From contig DAONVO010000004.1 in the NCBI GenBank assembly GCA_035412805.1, forward strand, positions 1 to 58,263: 58,263 bases of DNA, in the 5' to 3' direction. The position numbers and the translations under genes were made by a program. The notes under the pieces are model-generated. The model was not told the DNA's origin. It did not search any database and saw only the letters and a program-made list of their open reading frames with translations. Shown piece by piece: positions 23,723 to 32,458 of the stretch. The DNA is from DTU018 sp029550685. GTDB lineage: Bacteria; Bacillota; Syntrophomonadia; Syntrophomonadales; Syntrophomonadaceae. Each line of letters opens with the position of its first letter. Within the stretch, counting starts at the first letter, position 1.

Positions 23723-24326
23723 TCAAATACCCCCTGATTATCCATACCGTGATATGAGCACCTATAACCATAATATGTACCAGCCGCACCTTGAATATTC
23801 CCGCGAAACGGCTCCACAGCCTTTCTGCCGCGAAATCGGGCTCCACCTTGATTTTGAAATGATCTAGATGGCACAGGCGGCTGGCTAAGCTAATAATTAT
23901 TCCTTTGACTGCCCATAAACTACCAGTTCTTAAAGCCGCCTCCATGGCGTCCTCACCCCCGCAGATGCTAAGCCAATGAAACTCTGTAATGTGAACATCC
24001 TTCACAAAACGACGAACATCCACCAGCATTTTTTTTATGAAGGCCACTTTTTGCGCCTTACTCAAGCTACTGAACCAACCAGGAATCTGGTATGGATTTT
24101 TTTGAGAGAGCTTGGCAATTAATTGATAAAACAATTCTCCAGGAGGCAATTGCAGGCGTTTCTGCCGCCTTAACTTCTCGCGGCCTAGTGGAAGCAGCTC
24201 CAGGTCCAGTATGTTCCGTTCCTGGTCAATGGCCAAAACCACACGTATATCTATTCTAATTTTTAATGTGAACAGCATTACCACCAGCAACGCCATAATG
24301 GCGCAGGAAATAAAAAAGGCCAGCAT
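23646..24326 (-). CDS. DUF2953 domain-containing membrane-anchored protein
   Basis: 226 residues from the ATG at 24326, favoured by AGGGGTG seven bases upstream; an ATG at 24380 is the alternative. The upstream part of the frame (to 24569) is repeat sequence and should not be annotated. A single N-terminal membrane span (AFFISCAIMALLVVMLF) precedes a cytosolic or intermembrane domain with the DUF2953 pattern, including TEFHWLSICGGEDAMEAALRTG. The family sits beside ytfJ in many spore-formers and is presumed sporulation-related. It overlaps ytfJ by 77 bases. Confidence 0.82.
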   Translation of the reverse strand: MLAFFISCAIMALLVVMLFTLKIRIDIRVVLAIDQERNILDLELLPLGREKLRRQKRLQLPPGELFYQLIAKLSQKNPYQIPGWFSSLSKAQKVAFIKKMLVDVRRFVKDVHITEFHWLSICGGEDAMEAALRTGSLWAVKGIIISLASRLCHLDHFKIKVEPDFAAERLWSRFAGIFKVRLVHIMVIGAHITVWIIRGYLNGRTAKRKSVQSPHRGTNENCYAKY

Positions 24327-24503
24327 ATACAGCACCCCTGTCTTGGTTAGGATTGCCAAACTGGCCTTGTTGTTATTCATAGTTTGCACTGTGTCATCCC
24401 AAGGAGCAAAGGGAAGGGGCCACCAAGGAAGCAATCTTATATGTAATTGCTGTGAAAATGGCCTTCGCTGACATCGTATAAAAAAGAATTCCTTAATTGT
24501 CAT

Positions 24504-24586
24504 CGCGAGGAGCGAAGCGACGTGGCGATCTCGAACGAGAGTCACGGACAAGTTGATTGAGATTGCCACGCCCCTTTGGGGATCGC
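24504..24586. repeat. Inverted pair of GCGAAGCGACGTGGCGATCTC-type repeats
   Basis: The left half, GCGAGGAGCGAAGCGACGTG followed by GCGATCTC (24505-24532), is inverted relative to the right half, GAGATTGCCACGCCCC... (24559-24586). The same halves occur, in the opposite order, inside the element at 20520-20718. Truncated copies are at the 55380 gap and at the window end. This is a dispersed palindromic family in this genome. Confidence 0.8.
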
Positions 24587-24610
24587 AACATTAATAGCAA
24601 CCGAAGGGAG

Positions 24611-24682
24611 CATCAGCAACATTATTGGTGTTCATAACCCGTAGGGTTTGAACACATCAGAAGTCCCCGAAGGGGGTAGTGC
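24611..24682. repeat. Dispersed repeat, copy 2 (CATCAGCAAC family)
   Basis: Matches 18633-18702 over about 70 bases, including GTGTTCATAACCCGTAGGG and a CCCGAAGGG hairpin. It is immediately followed by sequence (CCGGAACGGCCAATGACACG) also related to the element at 20520-20718, so repeat modules are mosaic here. Confidence 0.75.
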
Positions 24683-24837
24683 CGGAACGGCCAATGACAC
24701 GAAAGATGGCTTTTCGTCCATCGGGGCTTGCGCCGCAAGTGACAATTGCTGTGAGAATGGCTTTCATTAAAGCGTAGCGGAAGCTTTAGCTTCTGACATA
24801 GGTAAGCCATTTTATATATCGTCGCAAAGAGTCCCGG

Positions 24838-24861
24838 TAGCGGAAACTTAAGTTTCCGCTA
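24838..24861. repeat. Perfect 24-base palindrome
   Basis: TAGCGGAAACTT followed directly by AAGTTTCCGCTA, with no loop. A related but imperfect hairpin (AGCGGAAGCTTTAGCTTCTG) lies just upstream near 24776. These belong to the 24.5-25.2 kb repeat cluster; no gene is interrupted. Confidence 0.8.
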
Positions 24862-25057
24862 CTCAAGAGGGAGTGTTAGTGAGCGTCAGCGAACATAGGG
24901 TGTACTGGAGCGGCCTTCGGATAGGAGGCTAAAGCCTCTCCTACGTCTGAGAGGGTATTTTCATTCATCGTGGTCTGCGTAGCAGGTGACAATTGCCGTG
25001 AAAATACCTGATACAAAAATAGTAGTGTGACAGTAGGTTTGCCATGAGCACCTTGGT

Positions 25058-25235
25058 GTAGGAGTCCGGTACAGTCGGTGAAGATGGACGGGCGAAGCGG
25101 AGCGAGGGACAGGACATTTCGAGCAGAGAGGACTGAGTGGATGAATGCCGAATTCTTAAGCGGGCTGCTTCGTACCGAAGCAAGCCGGTGTATTGCAGGT
25201 GAGGAGTCCTGGAGCGGGCCGGCTGATACCCCTGC
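25058..25235. mobile_element. MITE-like element, diverged copy of 40951-41157
   Basis: The right end GGCCGGCTGATACCCCTGC (25217-25235) and the internal block TTTCGAGCAG, then ATGCCGAATTCTTAAGCGG, then GAGGAGTCCTGGAGC match the element at 40951-41157 in the same orientation. The left end is degenerate (TAGGAGTCCGG near 25059). It ends seven bases from the stop of the DUF1992 gene. Open frames through it are not genes. Confidence 0.7.
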
Positions 25236-25242
25236 ATCCCCG

Positions 25243-25797
25243 CTACAAGGTCTTTGGCTTGGATGCTCTCTCAATGATGGCAATCACTTTAGCCATTTCT
25301 TCTTCAATCACCAGGTTGGACCTTCCTACAGTATATGTGGGACAATGAAGATTGTAATCCAGGATTTTCTTGCTGATCTTTTCCAGATTCAACCGGCATT
25401 CATAATAAAAGTTATCTTTTTTGTGCTCATATCGTTTGAAAGCGGGTGAATCAGAAGGCAGATCCATCATCATTAAGGTATAACGCCGGAAATAGTCTAC
25501 CTCTGCCCAGAACCGCTCCAAGTCAGCATCTATCTCTTTGCCCAATTCAATCCAGCGAGGGGCGAAATCATTATCTTTAAGAATCTTGAAAGCCAGCCTC
25601 ATATCCGCCGGTTCAAAGGGATTCTCTTCCAGTTTGAGGGGTTTTCCAGCTCCCGGAAGATTATCGAATTTTCCTTCCTGTTGAGCCTTGATAATCTGGT
25701 TTTCCACCAGGTCCTCAGTGCTGCTCATATATCTGGCCAGTTTCCGGGCTTGCTGGGCCTTAATTTTTATTTCTTCCTCAATAGATTTTTCAGTCAT
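25243..25797 (-). CDS. DUF1992 domain-containing protein
   Basis: 184 residues. The family core is clear: VENQIIKAQQEGKFDNLPGAGKPL (about residues 32-55), then NPFEPADMRLAFKILKDNDFAPRWIELGKEI. DUF1992 occurs in bacterial YhdN-like proteins and in eukaryotic DnaJ homologue subfamily C member 28; the function is not defined. It is soluble, charged and helical. The start is two bases after the scpB stop, so it is co-transcribed with scpA-scpB. Confidence 0.88.
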   Translation of the reverse strand: MTEKSIEEEIKIKAQQARKLARYMSSTEDLVENQIIKAQQEGKFDNLPGAGKPLKLEENPFEPADMRLAFKILKDNDFAPRWIELGKEIDADLERFWAEVDYFRRYTLMMMDLPSDSPAFKRYEHKKDNFYYECRLNLEKISKKILDYNLHCPTYTVGRSNLVIEEEMAKVIAIIERASKPKTL

Positions 25798-25799
25798 TC

Positions 25800-26303
25800 C
25801 TACTCCTCCAAGGGCGGTAAATCTTTTAAGCTGGTTAAGCCATAGAGCCGTAAAAATTCCGCAGTAGTACCGTAAAGAATTGGCTTACCCACTGCCTCCT
25901 TAACACCTACCTCTTCAATAAGCCCTCGTTCCAACAAGCTGGTAATAACCCGGTCTACTCTTACCCCTCTAATTTTCTCAATTTCTGCCCTGGTTATAGG
26001 TTGCCGGTAGGCAATTAGAGCTAAAGTCTCCAGTGCAGCCTGGGATAAGCGGCGCCGGACCGGACGCACTGCCCGGGCTAGAATGTCTGAATACTCGCCC
26101 TTGGTACACATCAGGTAGCCATCATCCACCGGAACTATCTGCAAGCCGCGACCGGGATGGAAATATTCGGCTATCAATTCCCGCATTATATCACGCAATT
26201 CCAGCAGTGGTATGTCCAGAATCTCCACCAATTCATCAGCGCTAACCCGCTCGCCTCTCATAAACAGTACTGCTTCGATAGCGGCTTTTATCTCGTCGCG
26301 CAT
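25800..26303 (-). CDS. scpB: Segregation and condensation protein B
   Basis: 167 residues from the ATG at 26303 (AGGA seven bases upstream); a TTG at 26309 is less likely. It contains the twin winged-helix pattern of ScpB: IKAAIEAVLFMRGERVSADEL, LSQAALETLALIAYRQPITRAEIEKIRGV and LLERGLIEEVGVKEAVGKPILYGTT. It joins ScpA and Smc in the condensin-like complex that organises the chromosome. It lies 12 bases after scpA. Confidence 0.95.
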   Translation of the reverse strand: MRDEIKAAIEAVLFMRGERVSADELVEILDIPLLELRDIMRELIAEYFHPGRGLQIVPVDDGYLMCTKGEYSDILARAVRPVRRRLSQAALETLALIAYRQPITRAEIEKIRGVRVDRVITSLLERGLIEEVGVKEAVGKPILYGTTAEFLRLYGLTSLKDLPPLEE

Positions 26304-26315
26304 CAGCAATTCCTA

Positions 26316-27029
26316 TCACCACATCTCCAATTGGATGTCTCCCCAAGGTACATTTTGATAAGCTTTAACTTTTTGCAAACGAATCAATTCCAGCAGGGCC
26401 AAAAACAAAGCCAAGGCCTCCCGCCGGCGGGATGTTTTCCTAAATAGCTCAGTAAAGGTAATGCTTCCCTTGTTTTCGTTAAGAGCAGCTATTATTTCAT
26501 TCATTTTATCATGTACGTTGACATCACCTTCAGGAATTATTTCCTCAGGTTCAGACAAGGGCAGACGCCGTAATACTGAGCGGTAAGCTCTTATTAAAGC
26601 GTTTAAATCTACTACCAGCTCTTCATCCCGGTCTGGTTCACCGGCAACTTCCCGGTAATAAATTCTTTCTATTAAGCCCAATTCCCTCTGCTGCAATTGC
26701 TCACCCGCCTCTTTGAAACGCTTGTAGTCCAATAGTTTTTGCACCAGTTCTTCCCGGGGATCAATTTCTTCTTCCTGATCTTCCAAGCGGTTTTGTTCGG
26801 TACGAGGAAGCAACAAGCGGGATTTTAGGTTCAATAAATAGGTTGCCATGATTAAAAACTCGCCCATATTCTCCAGATCAAAATCTCCGGTAACCTGTAA
26901 ATACTGCAGGTATTGATCGGTAATAAAGGCAATGGGTATATCATAAATATTCAATTCATTTTTCTCAATAAGAAACAACAGCAGATCCAACGGACCGTGA
27001 AAAGCTTCAATATCCACCAGGTAAGTCAC
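26316..27029 (-). CDS. scpA: Segregation and condensation protein A
   Basis: 237 residues, normal for the ScpA kleisin. The N-terminus IEAFHGPLDLLLFLIEKNELNIYDIPIAFIT and the C-terminal winged helix (ALFLALLELIRLQKVKAYQN) are characteristic. ScpA bridges the Smc head domains and binds ScpB. It starts with GTG behind GGGGGAG and lies 11 bases after the site-2 protease. Confidence 0.95.
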   Translation of the reverse strand: MTYLVDIEAFHGPLDLLLFLIEKNELNIYDIPIAFITDQYLQYLQVTGDFDLENMGEFLIMATYLLNLKSRLLLPRTEQNRLEDQEEEIDPREELVQKLLDYKRFKEAGEQLQQRELGLIERIYYREVAGEPDRDEELVVDLNALIRAYRSVLRRLPLSEPEEIIPEGDVNVHDKMNEIIAALNENKGSITFTELFRKTSRRREALALFLALLELIRLQKVKAYQNVPWGDIQLEMW

Positions 27030-27040
27030 TGGACTCCCCC

Positions 27041-27664
27041 TTAGAAAACAATAGTGGCCAATAACGAGTACAGCAGTTGAACCAGCGGTCCCAATATACT
27101 GGATATCACACCCGTTATCAGCAACAACAGCAGTATCAGGGTTCCATACTGCTCGAGAGTGTACATTACTGATGCACCCCGGTCGGAGAGCATCCCGGCC
27201 AGTATTTTGGATCCATCCAATGGAGGCACTGGTACCAGATTAAATACTGCCAGGACCAGATTTATTTGAATTAAAGGATACAGAAGCATAATAGTATAAT
27301 TGGCCCATTCCTGCCCTTGATAGGGCCAAACCAGCCGCAGAGCAATCATAGACAGCAAAGCCAGCAATATATTCATAACCGGTCCAGCCAGGGAAACCAG
27401 CATCATGCCTTTTTTGACTCCACCCCGTAATTTATATGGGTTTACCTGCACCGGCTTAGCCCATCCAAATCCAACTAGCATAAGCATCAAAAACCCAATC
27501 CAGTCAATGTGCGGTAGGGGATTGAGAGTCAGCCTGCCCTGATAATAAGGGGTATCATCTCCCAGATAATCAGCCACTCGGCCATGAGCATACTCATGAA
27601 AGGTCAAACCTATAATTATGGCGGGAAGCGAAATTAACATTCTACCTAAATCAAAATCAAACAC
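27041..27664 (-). CDS. Site-2 protease family (M50) membrane protein, YwhC-like
   Basis: 207 residues with about six membrane spans. The zinc motif HEYAHGRVADYLGD (about residues 23-36) and the downstream NLVPVPPLDGSKIL (the third metal ligand Asp) identify a short M50 intramembrane protease without PDZ or CBS domains. Such YwhC-like proteins flank scpAB in many Firmicutes; the substrate is unknown. A GTG start overlaps the fusion gene upstream by eight bases. Confidence 0.9.
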   Translation of the reverse strand: MFDFDLGRMLISLPAIIIGLTFHEYAHGRVADYLGDDTPYYQGRLTLNPLPHIDWIGFLMLMLVGFGWAKPVQVNPYKLRGGVKKGMMLVSLAGPVMNILLALLSMIALRLVWPYQGQEWANYTIMLLYPLIQINLVLAVFNLVPVPPLDGSKILAGMLSDRGASVMYTLEQYGTLILLLLLITGVISSILGPLVQLLYSLLATIVF

Positions 27665-30293
27665 TAGAGTATTTTCCCTCCTTGATCCACTCGGCCACCA
27701 GAGCTGCTTCTTCTTCCTTGGAAGTTACCACTCCATCCAGGCGAAGTTGATATAAATCTCCTAAAATTTGACTGTAAATAGGACCAGGTCTAATTCCCAT
27801 TTCTTTTAACAGGTGGCCGTCGGTTTCAACCCGCACTCTTTCCCGGGCATCCAGGTAACGGGTTACCGCTTCATATACCTGTTCATCGCGCAACGACAAC
27901 AGCAAGTATATAGAGCTTTCTGCATGCCAGGAGCCAATCAGGCTGAATATATAACTAGGCGGCAAGTCATTATGCTGATGCAGCTGCTGAATTATACCCG
28001 GAACCATTCTTGACTCCCTAATAGCTTGTTGGGTATATAAATCCAAGCTATAGCGGCTCACTATACCCTCTACCTGCTCCTCCGGCAGTTGGGACAGAAG
28101 CACCATCATGTAGATAAGCCAGGTTCTGATGTTGGTCTTATGGTAGCGCTCTGACCACCAAGCTTTGATCACAGGAATCCGTTTTAGGGTAGTACGGCTG
28201 ACGGTACTTAGGTTCACTTCTGGTAAAATATATTGCCAGACCCCAATCTCTTTCATGCGGTCCAGGGATAACCAGGGATCTTTTTCTCCCAGAATAAGAA
28301 TCAATTCTTGCAGAATTCTTTTATAGGAAAGCTTTCCTAACAGTTTGCGTTCAATGGCATCCTGGGCAAATCTTAAGGTATCGGCTTCGATAGTGAATCC
28401 ATAACGTTGTTCAAAGCGTATAGCTCTCAATATCCGGGTGGGATCTTCAACAAAGCTAAAATTGTATAAAATGCGAATCAAGCCATGCTCCAAATCTTTC
28501 CTGCCGCCAAAGAAATCAATCAAGTTACCGAAACGGTCAGGATTGAGACAGATAGCCAGGGTATTGATGGTAAAATCACGGCGATAGAGATCTTCTCTGA
28601 TGGAAGACTTTTCAACCATGGGTAAAGCAGCAGGAAATTCATAATATTCGGTGCGGGCAGTAGCTACGTCCAGTTTCGTCCCATCAGGGAGGGAAATAAC
28701 TGCGGTTTGAAAGCGTTCATGTATTCTCGCCTTTCCTCCCAGGCGGTGAGCTAAATCCCGGATAACTTTTTCGCCTTCGCCTTCCACTACAAAGTCCACG
28801 TCAAAATTAGGTACCTGCAGCAATAGGTCGCGTACAAAACCACCTACGCAGTATATGCTGGCTCCGTGGTGATCTGCTACTTCTCCGGCCAACCTTAATA
28901 TAGACATTAGTTTGGAAGGCAAACGATTGGTCAACAGTTCAGTACAGTTTTCCGTTTCCCCGCCACTGTATGAAAAGAGAACCTGGTGGTCTTCAGGATA
29001 ATCTTCTCCATGCAGGGTACGCAGTATATCAGTACGGGATACAATACCCACCAGTCTATCCCCGCTGATAACCGGAAGCCGCCCTACATCATGTTCTACC
29101 ATCAAATGCTGAACTTCTGAGACCGGGGTATCCGGTGTTACCGACAAAACGGAAGTAGTCATAAAGCCTTTCACTGGGGCATGACCCAGGTTATGAATGC
29201 GTGCTTTATCCACATCGCGGCGGGAGATTACCCCCACCATTTTATCTCCTTCAACCACGGGCATACCGGTATGCCCGTAACGCAGCATTATCCTGCCCGC
29301 TTCCTCCATACTGATGTCCTTGGAAATGGTTTTTACCGGAGTAGACATAATGTCACCCGCTAACAGAACCGGGTGGGCTTTTTCTCCAAGGCCTTTGACA
29401 ATGATATCAACCACTTCTTCAAGATTCTGGTCCTTTACTACCACTGAAGCAGCCCTCTCATGGCCGCCTCCACCCAGAGGCCGCAGAATTTCGTTGATCT
29501 TTACGCTTGAACTACGACTGCGTCCCACCACATGAACCCTATCTTCCATGTAGGCTACTACAAAAATAACATCACAGTTTTCCACTTCCGACAATCTATA
29601 GGTAACCGCATCCAGTCCGGGAACAAACTCCTGGTTTTCTACTACGGCCACTACCACATCGAGGTTATGTATCTTTATATGGCGGGCAGAGTTCAACAGA
29701 CTCTGGAGCAGCTGCCTTTGCTCCCCGCTAAAGGGCTTATCCATAAAATTAGCTACAACTGAAAGATTAGCTCCCTTATCTAATAAATAAGCCACCGCAC
29801 CAGCATCCCGGGCTGTAGTGGAGCTGAACAGCAAACTGCCGGTGTCTTCATATATTCCGAGAGCCAAAATGGTGGCTTCAAAGGAACTTATAGCAATATC
29901 CTGTTCCCTAATTTTCTCCACCAACAGGGTAGTAGCCGCTCCCACGGTATCGATTACATTAAGGGAAGCGGGCAGGTTATCCGCACTTACCGGATGATGG
30001 TCATAAACATGAAATTCCATGCCCGGCTGGTCGGCCAATTTTTTTAGATGCCCCAAACGGCTGGCCTTGGCAGTATCCACCACTATCATGCGCTGCACTT
30101 CCTGAATGGGAATCTCTTTGGGGCTCTTGATAATCAAAGAATCCTTGTATAACGCCAGAAACTGTCTAACATTTTTGGACAGAGTGCCAGAAAAAACTTT
30201 AACCGCTCCCGGGTATAGCTTGCCCGCTGCCACCATAGCGGCTAGTCCGTCAAAATCCAAAGCATTGTGAGATGTAATTAATTCCAAAATCAT
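27657..30293 (-). CDS. DHH-CBS-tRNA nucleotidyltransferase fusion protein
   Basis: 878 residues. Residues 1-300 form a DHH/DHHA1 phosphoesterase module (YDHHPVSADNLP, GGGGHERAASVVV). Residues about 312-430 contain two CBS domains (RYGHTGMPVVEGDKMVGVIS, EHDVGRLPVISGDRLVGIVS). From about 475 on is a class II polyA/CCA polymerase: GGFVRDLLLQVPNFDVDFVVEG, RRDFTINTLAICL, EDPTRILRAIRFEQRY. This multidomain form is known in Clostridia and Aquificae and may add A or CC/A to tRNA or RNA 3-prime ends, with the DHH module and CBS pair regulating or trimming. Which activity dominates is uncertain. Confidence 0.9.
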   Translation of the reverse strand: MILELITSHNALDFDGLAAMVAAGKLYPGAVKVFSGTLSKNVRQFLALYKDSLIIKSPKEIPIQEVQRMIVVDTAKASRLGHLKKLADQPGMEFHVYDHHPVSADNLPASLNVIDTVGAATTLLVEKIREQDIAISSFEATILALGIYEDTGSLLFSSTTARDAGAVAYLLDKGANLSVVANFMDKPFSGEQRQLLQSLLNSARHIKIHNLDVVVAVVENQEFVPGLDAVTYRLSEVENCDVIFVVAYMEDRVHVVGRSRSSSVKINEILRPLGGGGHERAASVVVKDQNLEEVVDIIVKGLGEKAHPVLLAGDIMSTPVKTISKDISMEEAGRIMLRYGHTGMPVVEGDKMVGVISRRDVDKARIHNLGHAPVKGFMTTSVLSVTPDTPVSEVQHLMVEHDVGRLPVISGDRLVGIVSRTDILRTLHGEDYPEDHQVLFSYSGGETENCTELLTNRLPSKLMSILRLAGEVADHHGASIYCVGGFVRDLLLQVPNFDVDFVVEGEGEKVIRDLAHRLGGKARIHERFQTAVISLPDGTKLDVATARTEYYEFPAALPMVEKSSIREDLYRRDFTINTLAICLNPDRFGNLIDFFGGRKDLEHGLIRILYNFSFVEDPTRILRAIRFEQRYGFTIEADTLRFAQDAIERKLLGKLSYKRILQELILILGEKDPWLSLDRMKEIGVWQYILPEVNLSTVSRTTLKRIPVIKAWWSERYHKTNIRTWLIYMMVLLSQLPEEQVEGIVSRYSLDLYTQQAIRESRMVPGIIQQLHQHNDLPPSYIFSLIGSWHAESSIYLLLSLRDEQVYEAVTRYLDARERVRVETDGHLLKEMGIRPGPIYSQILGDLYQLRLDGVVTSKEEEAALVAEWIKEGKYSSV

Positions 30294-30356
30294 TCTCCCC
30301 CAAACATGATAACTGCATTATACCATACCACTCTGGGTGTTTAATAATGCAGAAAA

Positions 30357-30392
30357 CAAAGGGGCCAGGCTTATTATGATAAGCCTGACCCC
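30357..30392 (-). terminator. Rho-independent terminator of lysA
   Basis: On the minus strand GGGGTCAGGCTTAT pairs with ATAAGCCTGGCCCC in a roughly 14-base-pair stem, followed by TTTGTTTT. It lies 14 bases after the lysA stop. Confidence 0.85.
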
Positions 30393-30406
30393 GCCTGGGA
30401 AGTAGT

Positions 30407-31723
30407 TTATCTATTTTTCAGTCTATCCGGCAGCAGATCATTGCGTAAAAGGTCTGCATAAGTTTCCCGCTTCAAAATCAGGTCGGCACATCCCTGGTTG
30501 ACCAGTACCATAGCTGGACGTGGCAGGCGATTGTAGTTGCTGGACATGGTGTAATTATAGGCTCCGGTTGCAAAAACCGCCAGGATGTCGCCGCTTTCCA
30601 CCTGAGGTAACCTAATATCCCAGATTAACATGTCTCCAGATTCACAGCATTTGCCGGCTATTGATACCGTTTCCACCGGTTGCTGATCAGCTTTGTTAGC
30701 CAGCAGGGCACTGTACTGGGCACCGTACAAAGCGGTACGGATGTTGTCAGTCATTCCCCCATCTACCGCTATATATTTACGTATCCCGGTAACCTCCTTA
30801 AAAGAACCTATGGTATACAGGGTTATACCAGCTGGTCCGGATATAGCCCGGCCTGGTTCAATAATAACTAGTGGTACTGTTAAACCATAATAGCGGGCTT
30901 TTTCCTGCACAGTGGTCATTACCGCTTCCGCCCAATCTTCCGGGTTACCAGGACGATCTCCTTGAGTATAAAATATGCCGAATCCTCCACCAACATCTAA
31001 TTCATATATCTCTTGCCCCGTTTCTTCTTTGATTTGGGCAATGAACTTCATCATCAAGGCAGTGGTATGGCGGAAGGGCTCCATGTCAAAAATCTGGGAG
31101 CCTATGTGATAATGTAGACCGGTTAAATTCAGCTTGGGACTGTTAACAGCTGCTTTTACACCCTCCATAGCCTGACCATCAGTCAAAGTAAAACCAAACT
31201 TAGAATCTATCTGCCCGGTTTGAATATACTCATGAGTATGAGCCTCTACCCCGGGAGTAATACGCAACATAATATCAACATCGTGCCCGTATTCTTCAGC
31301 AATGCTGTTCAATAGCTCTAATTCATGAAAATTATCCACTATTATCCGGCCTACACCTGCCTGCAGAGCCATACGGATTTCCTCGGGATCTTTGTTATTC
31401 CCGTGAAATAGAATTTTTTCCGCAGGAAAACCAGCCAGCAAAGCGGTAAACAGTTCTCCTCCAGATACTACATCTAAAGACAATCCTTCCTGAGCAACAA
31501 TGGTACAAATAGCCATATTACAAAGGGATTTGCTGGCATAGGCCACCACCGAGTCACCCCAGCGAGCAAAGGCTTCTTTTAACATCCGGCAGTTGCGGCG
31601 CAATCCTTCTTCATCAATCACCCATAAGGGAGTACCGAAATCCTTGACCAGTTCCAGGGTATCAATTCCGCCGATCTCCAAATGGCCCTGATCATTTATC
31701 TTCATGGTCCCCGTCAGGAACAT
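30407..31723 (-). CDS. lysA: Diaminopimelate decarboxylase
   Basis: 438 residues from the ATG at 31723, which has GGAGGG about ten bases upstream; an ATG at 31759 is the alternative. PLP lysine is in VVAYASKSLCN (about residue 59). HYHIGSQIFD, the Gly-rich DVGGGFGIFY and the C-terminal CCESGDML substrate loop are typical. It converts meso-diaminopimelate to lysine in the last step of lysine synthesis. It is flanked by its own terminator and stands apart from the neighbouring operons. Confidence 0.95.
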   Translation of the reverse strand: MFLTGTMKINDQGHLEIGGIDTLELVKDFGTPLWVIDEEGLRRNCRMLKEAFARWGDSVVAYASKSLCNMAICTIVAQEGLSLDVVSGGELFTALLAGFPAEKILFHGNNKDPEEIRMALQAGVGRIIVDNFHELELLNSIAEEYGHDVDIMLRITPGVEAHTHEYIQTGQIDSKFGFTLTDGQAMEGVKAAVNSPKLNLTGLHYHIGSQIFDMEPFRHTTALMMKFIAQIKEETGQEIYELDVGGGFGIFYTQGDRPGNPEDWAEAVMTTVQEKARYYGLTVPLVIIEPGRAISGPAGITLYTIGSFKEVTGIRKYIAVDGGMTDNIRTALYGAQYSALLANKADQQPVETVSIAGKCCESGDMLIWDIRLPQVESGDILAVFATGAYNYTMSSNYNRLPRPAMVLVNQGCADLILKRETYADLLRNDLLPDRLKNR

Positions 31724-31856
31724 ATCTTTCCATCCCTCCAAGGTATAAATCCTGGTCATTGTAACATTACCCTTTATTAGGAGTCAACGCTTCTATACCA
31801 GATATACATTATACACATCATATTATGGGAACTGCTCTCCCCTGGTTCCTGGTCAT

Positions 31857-31885
31857 AAAAAACAGCCGGGCCCCCCGGCCCGGCT
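31857..31885 (-). terminator. Strong terminator after the LapA-domain gene
   Basis: AGCCGGGCC and GGCCCGGCT form a very G+C-rich nine-base-pair stem around GGGG, followed on the minus strand by GTTTTTT. It lies 11 bases beyond the stop. Confidence 0.9.
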
Positions 31886-31896
31886 TCAGATCTTTA

Positions 31897-32334
31897 TTAT
31901 TCGGTTGTCTGAACCGGTGATTCGTTAAGCTGTTCTTGTTCTTCCGAACTGGGTGATTGCTCTAGCGGTTTACTTTTACCCTCCAACCTCTGCAGTTCTT
32001 TGCGCATTTTGCCTGACAGCATAGCAAGTGGGGTGGTTTTGGGGGCTTCTTCGGCAACTGTTTCATTTTTTCTGAGCTTCATTAACTCCTTTTCCAACCG
32101 GCGGTTGGCATTCATTAAATCTTTCATCTTTTTGGCCACTTTATAATAGCGAATCGAATCCAGCATAAAAGCAATCAGAGCTCCCAACAGTGCTGCCGCT
32201 AATGCTACCACGGCTACTGAGACTTCTGGAGAGACCCAATTAACAAACCGCACACTAACTAAAGCAGTGTTTTGCATAACAAACACAGCTACTCCTGCCG
32301 CAAAAATCAATGCTCCGATTAAATAAGCAGCCAT
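31897..32334 (-). CDS. LapA/DUF1049 domain membrane protein
   Basis: 145 residues. Two membrane spans (about residues 4-22 and 38-60) surround the LapA-type motif MQNTALVSVRFVNW. A charged cytoplasmic coiled-coil tail follows (residues 70-145, KKMKDLMNANRRLEKELMKLRK) and ends acidic and Gln-rich. In Gram-negatives LapA helps regulate lipopolysaccharide assembly; in Firmicutes the function is unknown. It is 124 bases downstream of the secF terminator, with AAGGAG upstream of the ATG. Confidence 0.85.
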   Translation of the reverse strand: MAAYLIGALIFAAGVAVFVMQNTALVSVRFVNWVSPEVSVAVVALAAALLGALIAFMLDSIRYYKVAKKMKDLMNANRRLEKELMKLRKNETVAEEAPKTTPLAMLSGKMRKELQRLEGKSKPLEQSPSSEEQEQLNESPVQTTE

Positions 32335-32416
32335 AGTCTAACTACTCCTTTGTGCATTATAGTGCTGGTTTTATTTTAGGGGAATGATTCGTAGCTTGTC
32401 TACCTGCTTGCATAGC

Positions 32417-32446
32417 AAAAAGGCCTGCTCCAAAGCAGGCCTTTTC
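32417..32446 (-). terminator. Rho-independent terminator of secF
   Basis: AAAAGGCCTGCT and AGCAGGCCTTTT form a 12-base-pair stem with a short loop, followed on the minus strand by TTTTTG. It lies 12 bases after the secF stop. Confidence 0.9.
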
Positions 32447-32458
32447 ATCAGTTTCAAC

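Noticed and set aside
24327..24569. N-terminal extension of the DUF2953 protein to an upstream ATG.
   Set aside because: The extra residues are translated from the inverted repeat pair; a membrane segment and ribosome site support 24326.
24876..25283. Open frames of 90-135 codons on the minus strand.
   Set aside because: They run through the repeat cluster and the MITE relative; similar frames appear at 40947-41138 in the related element.
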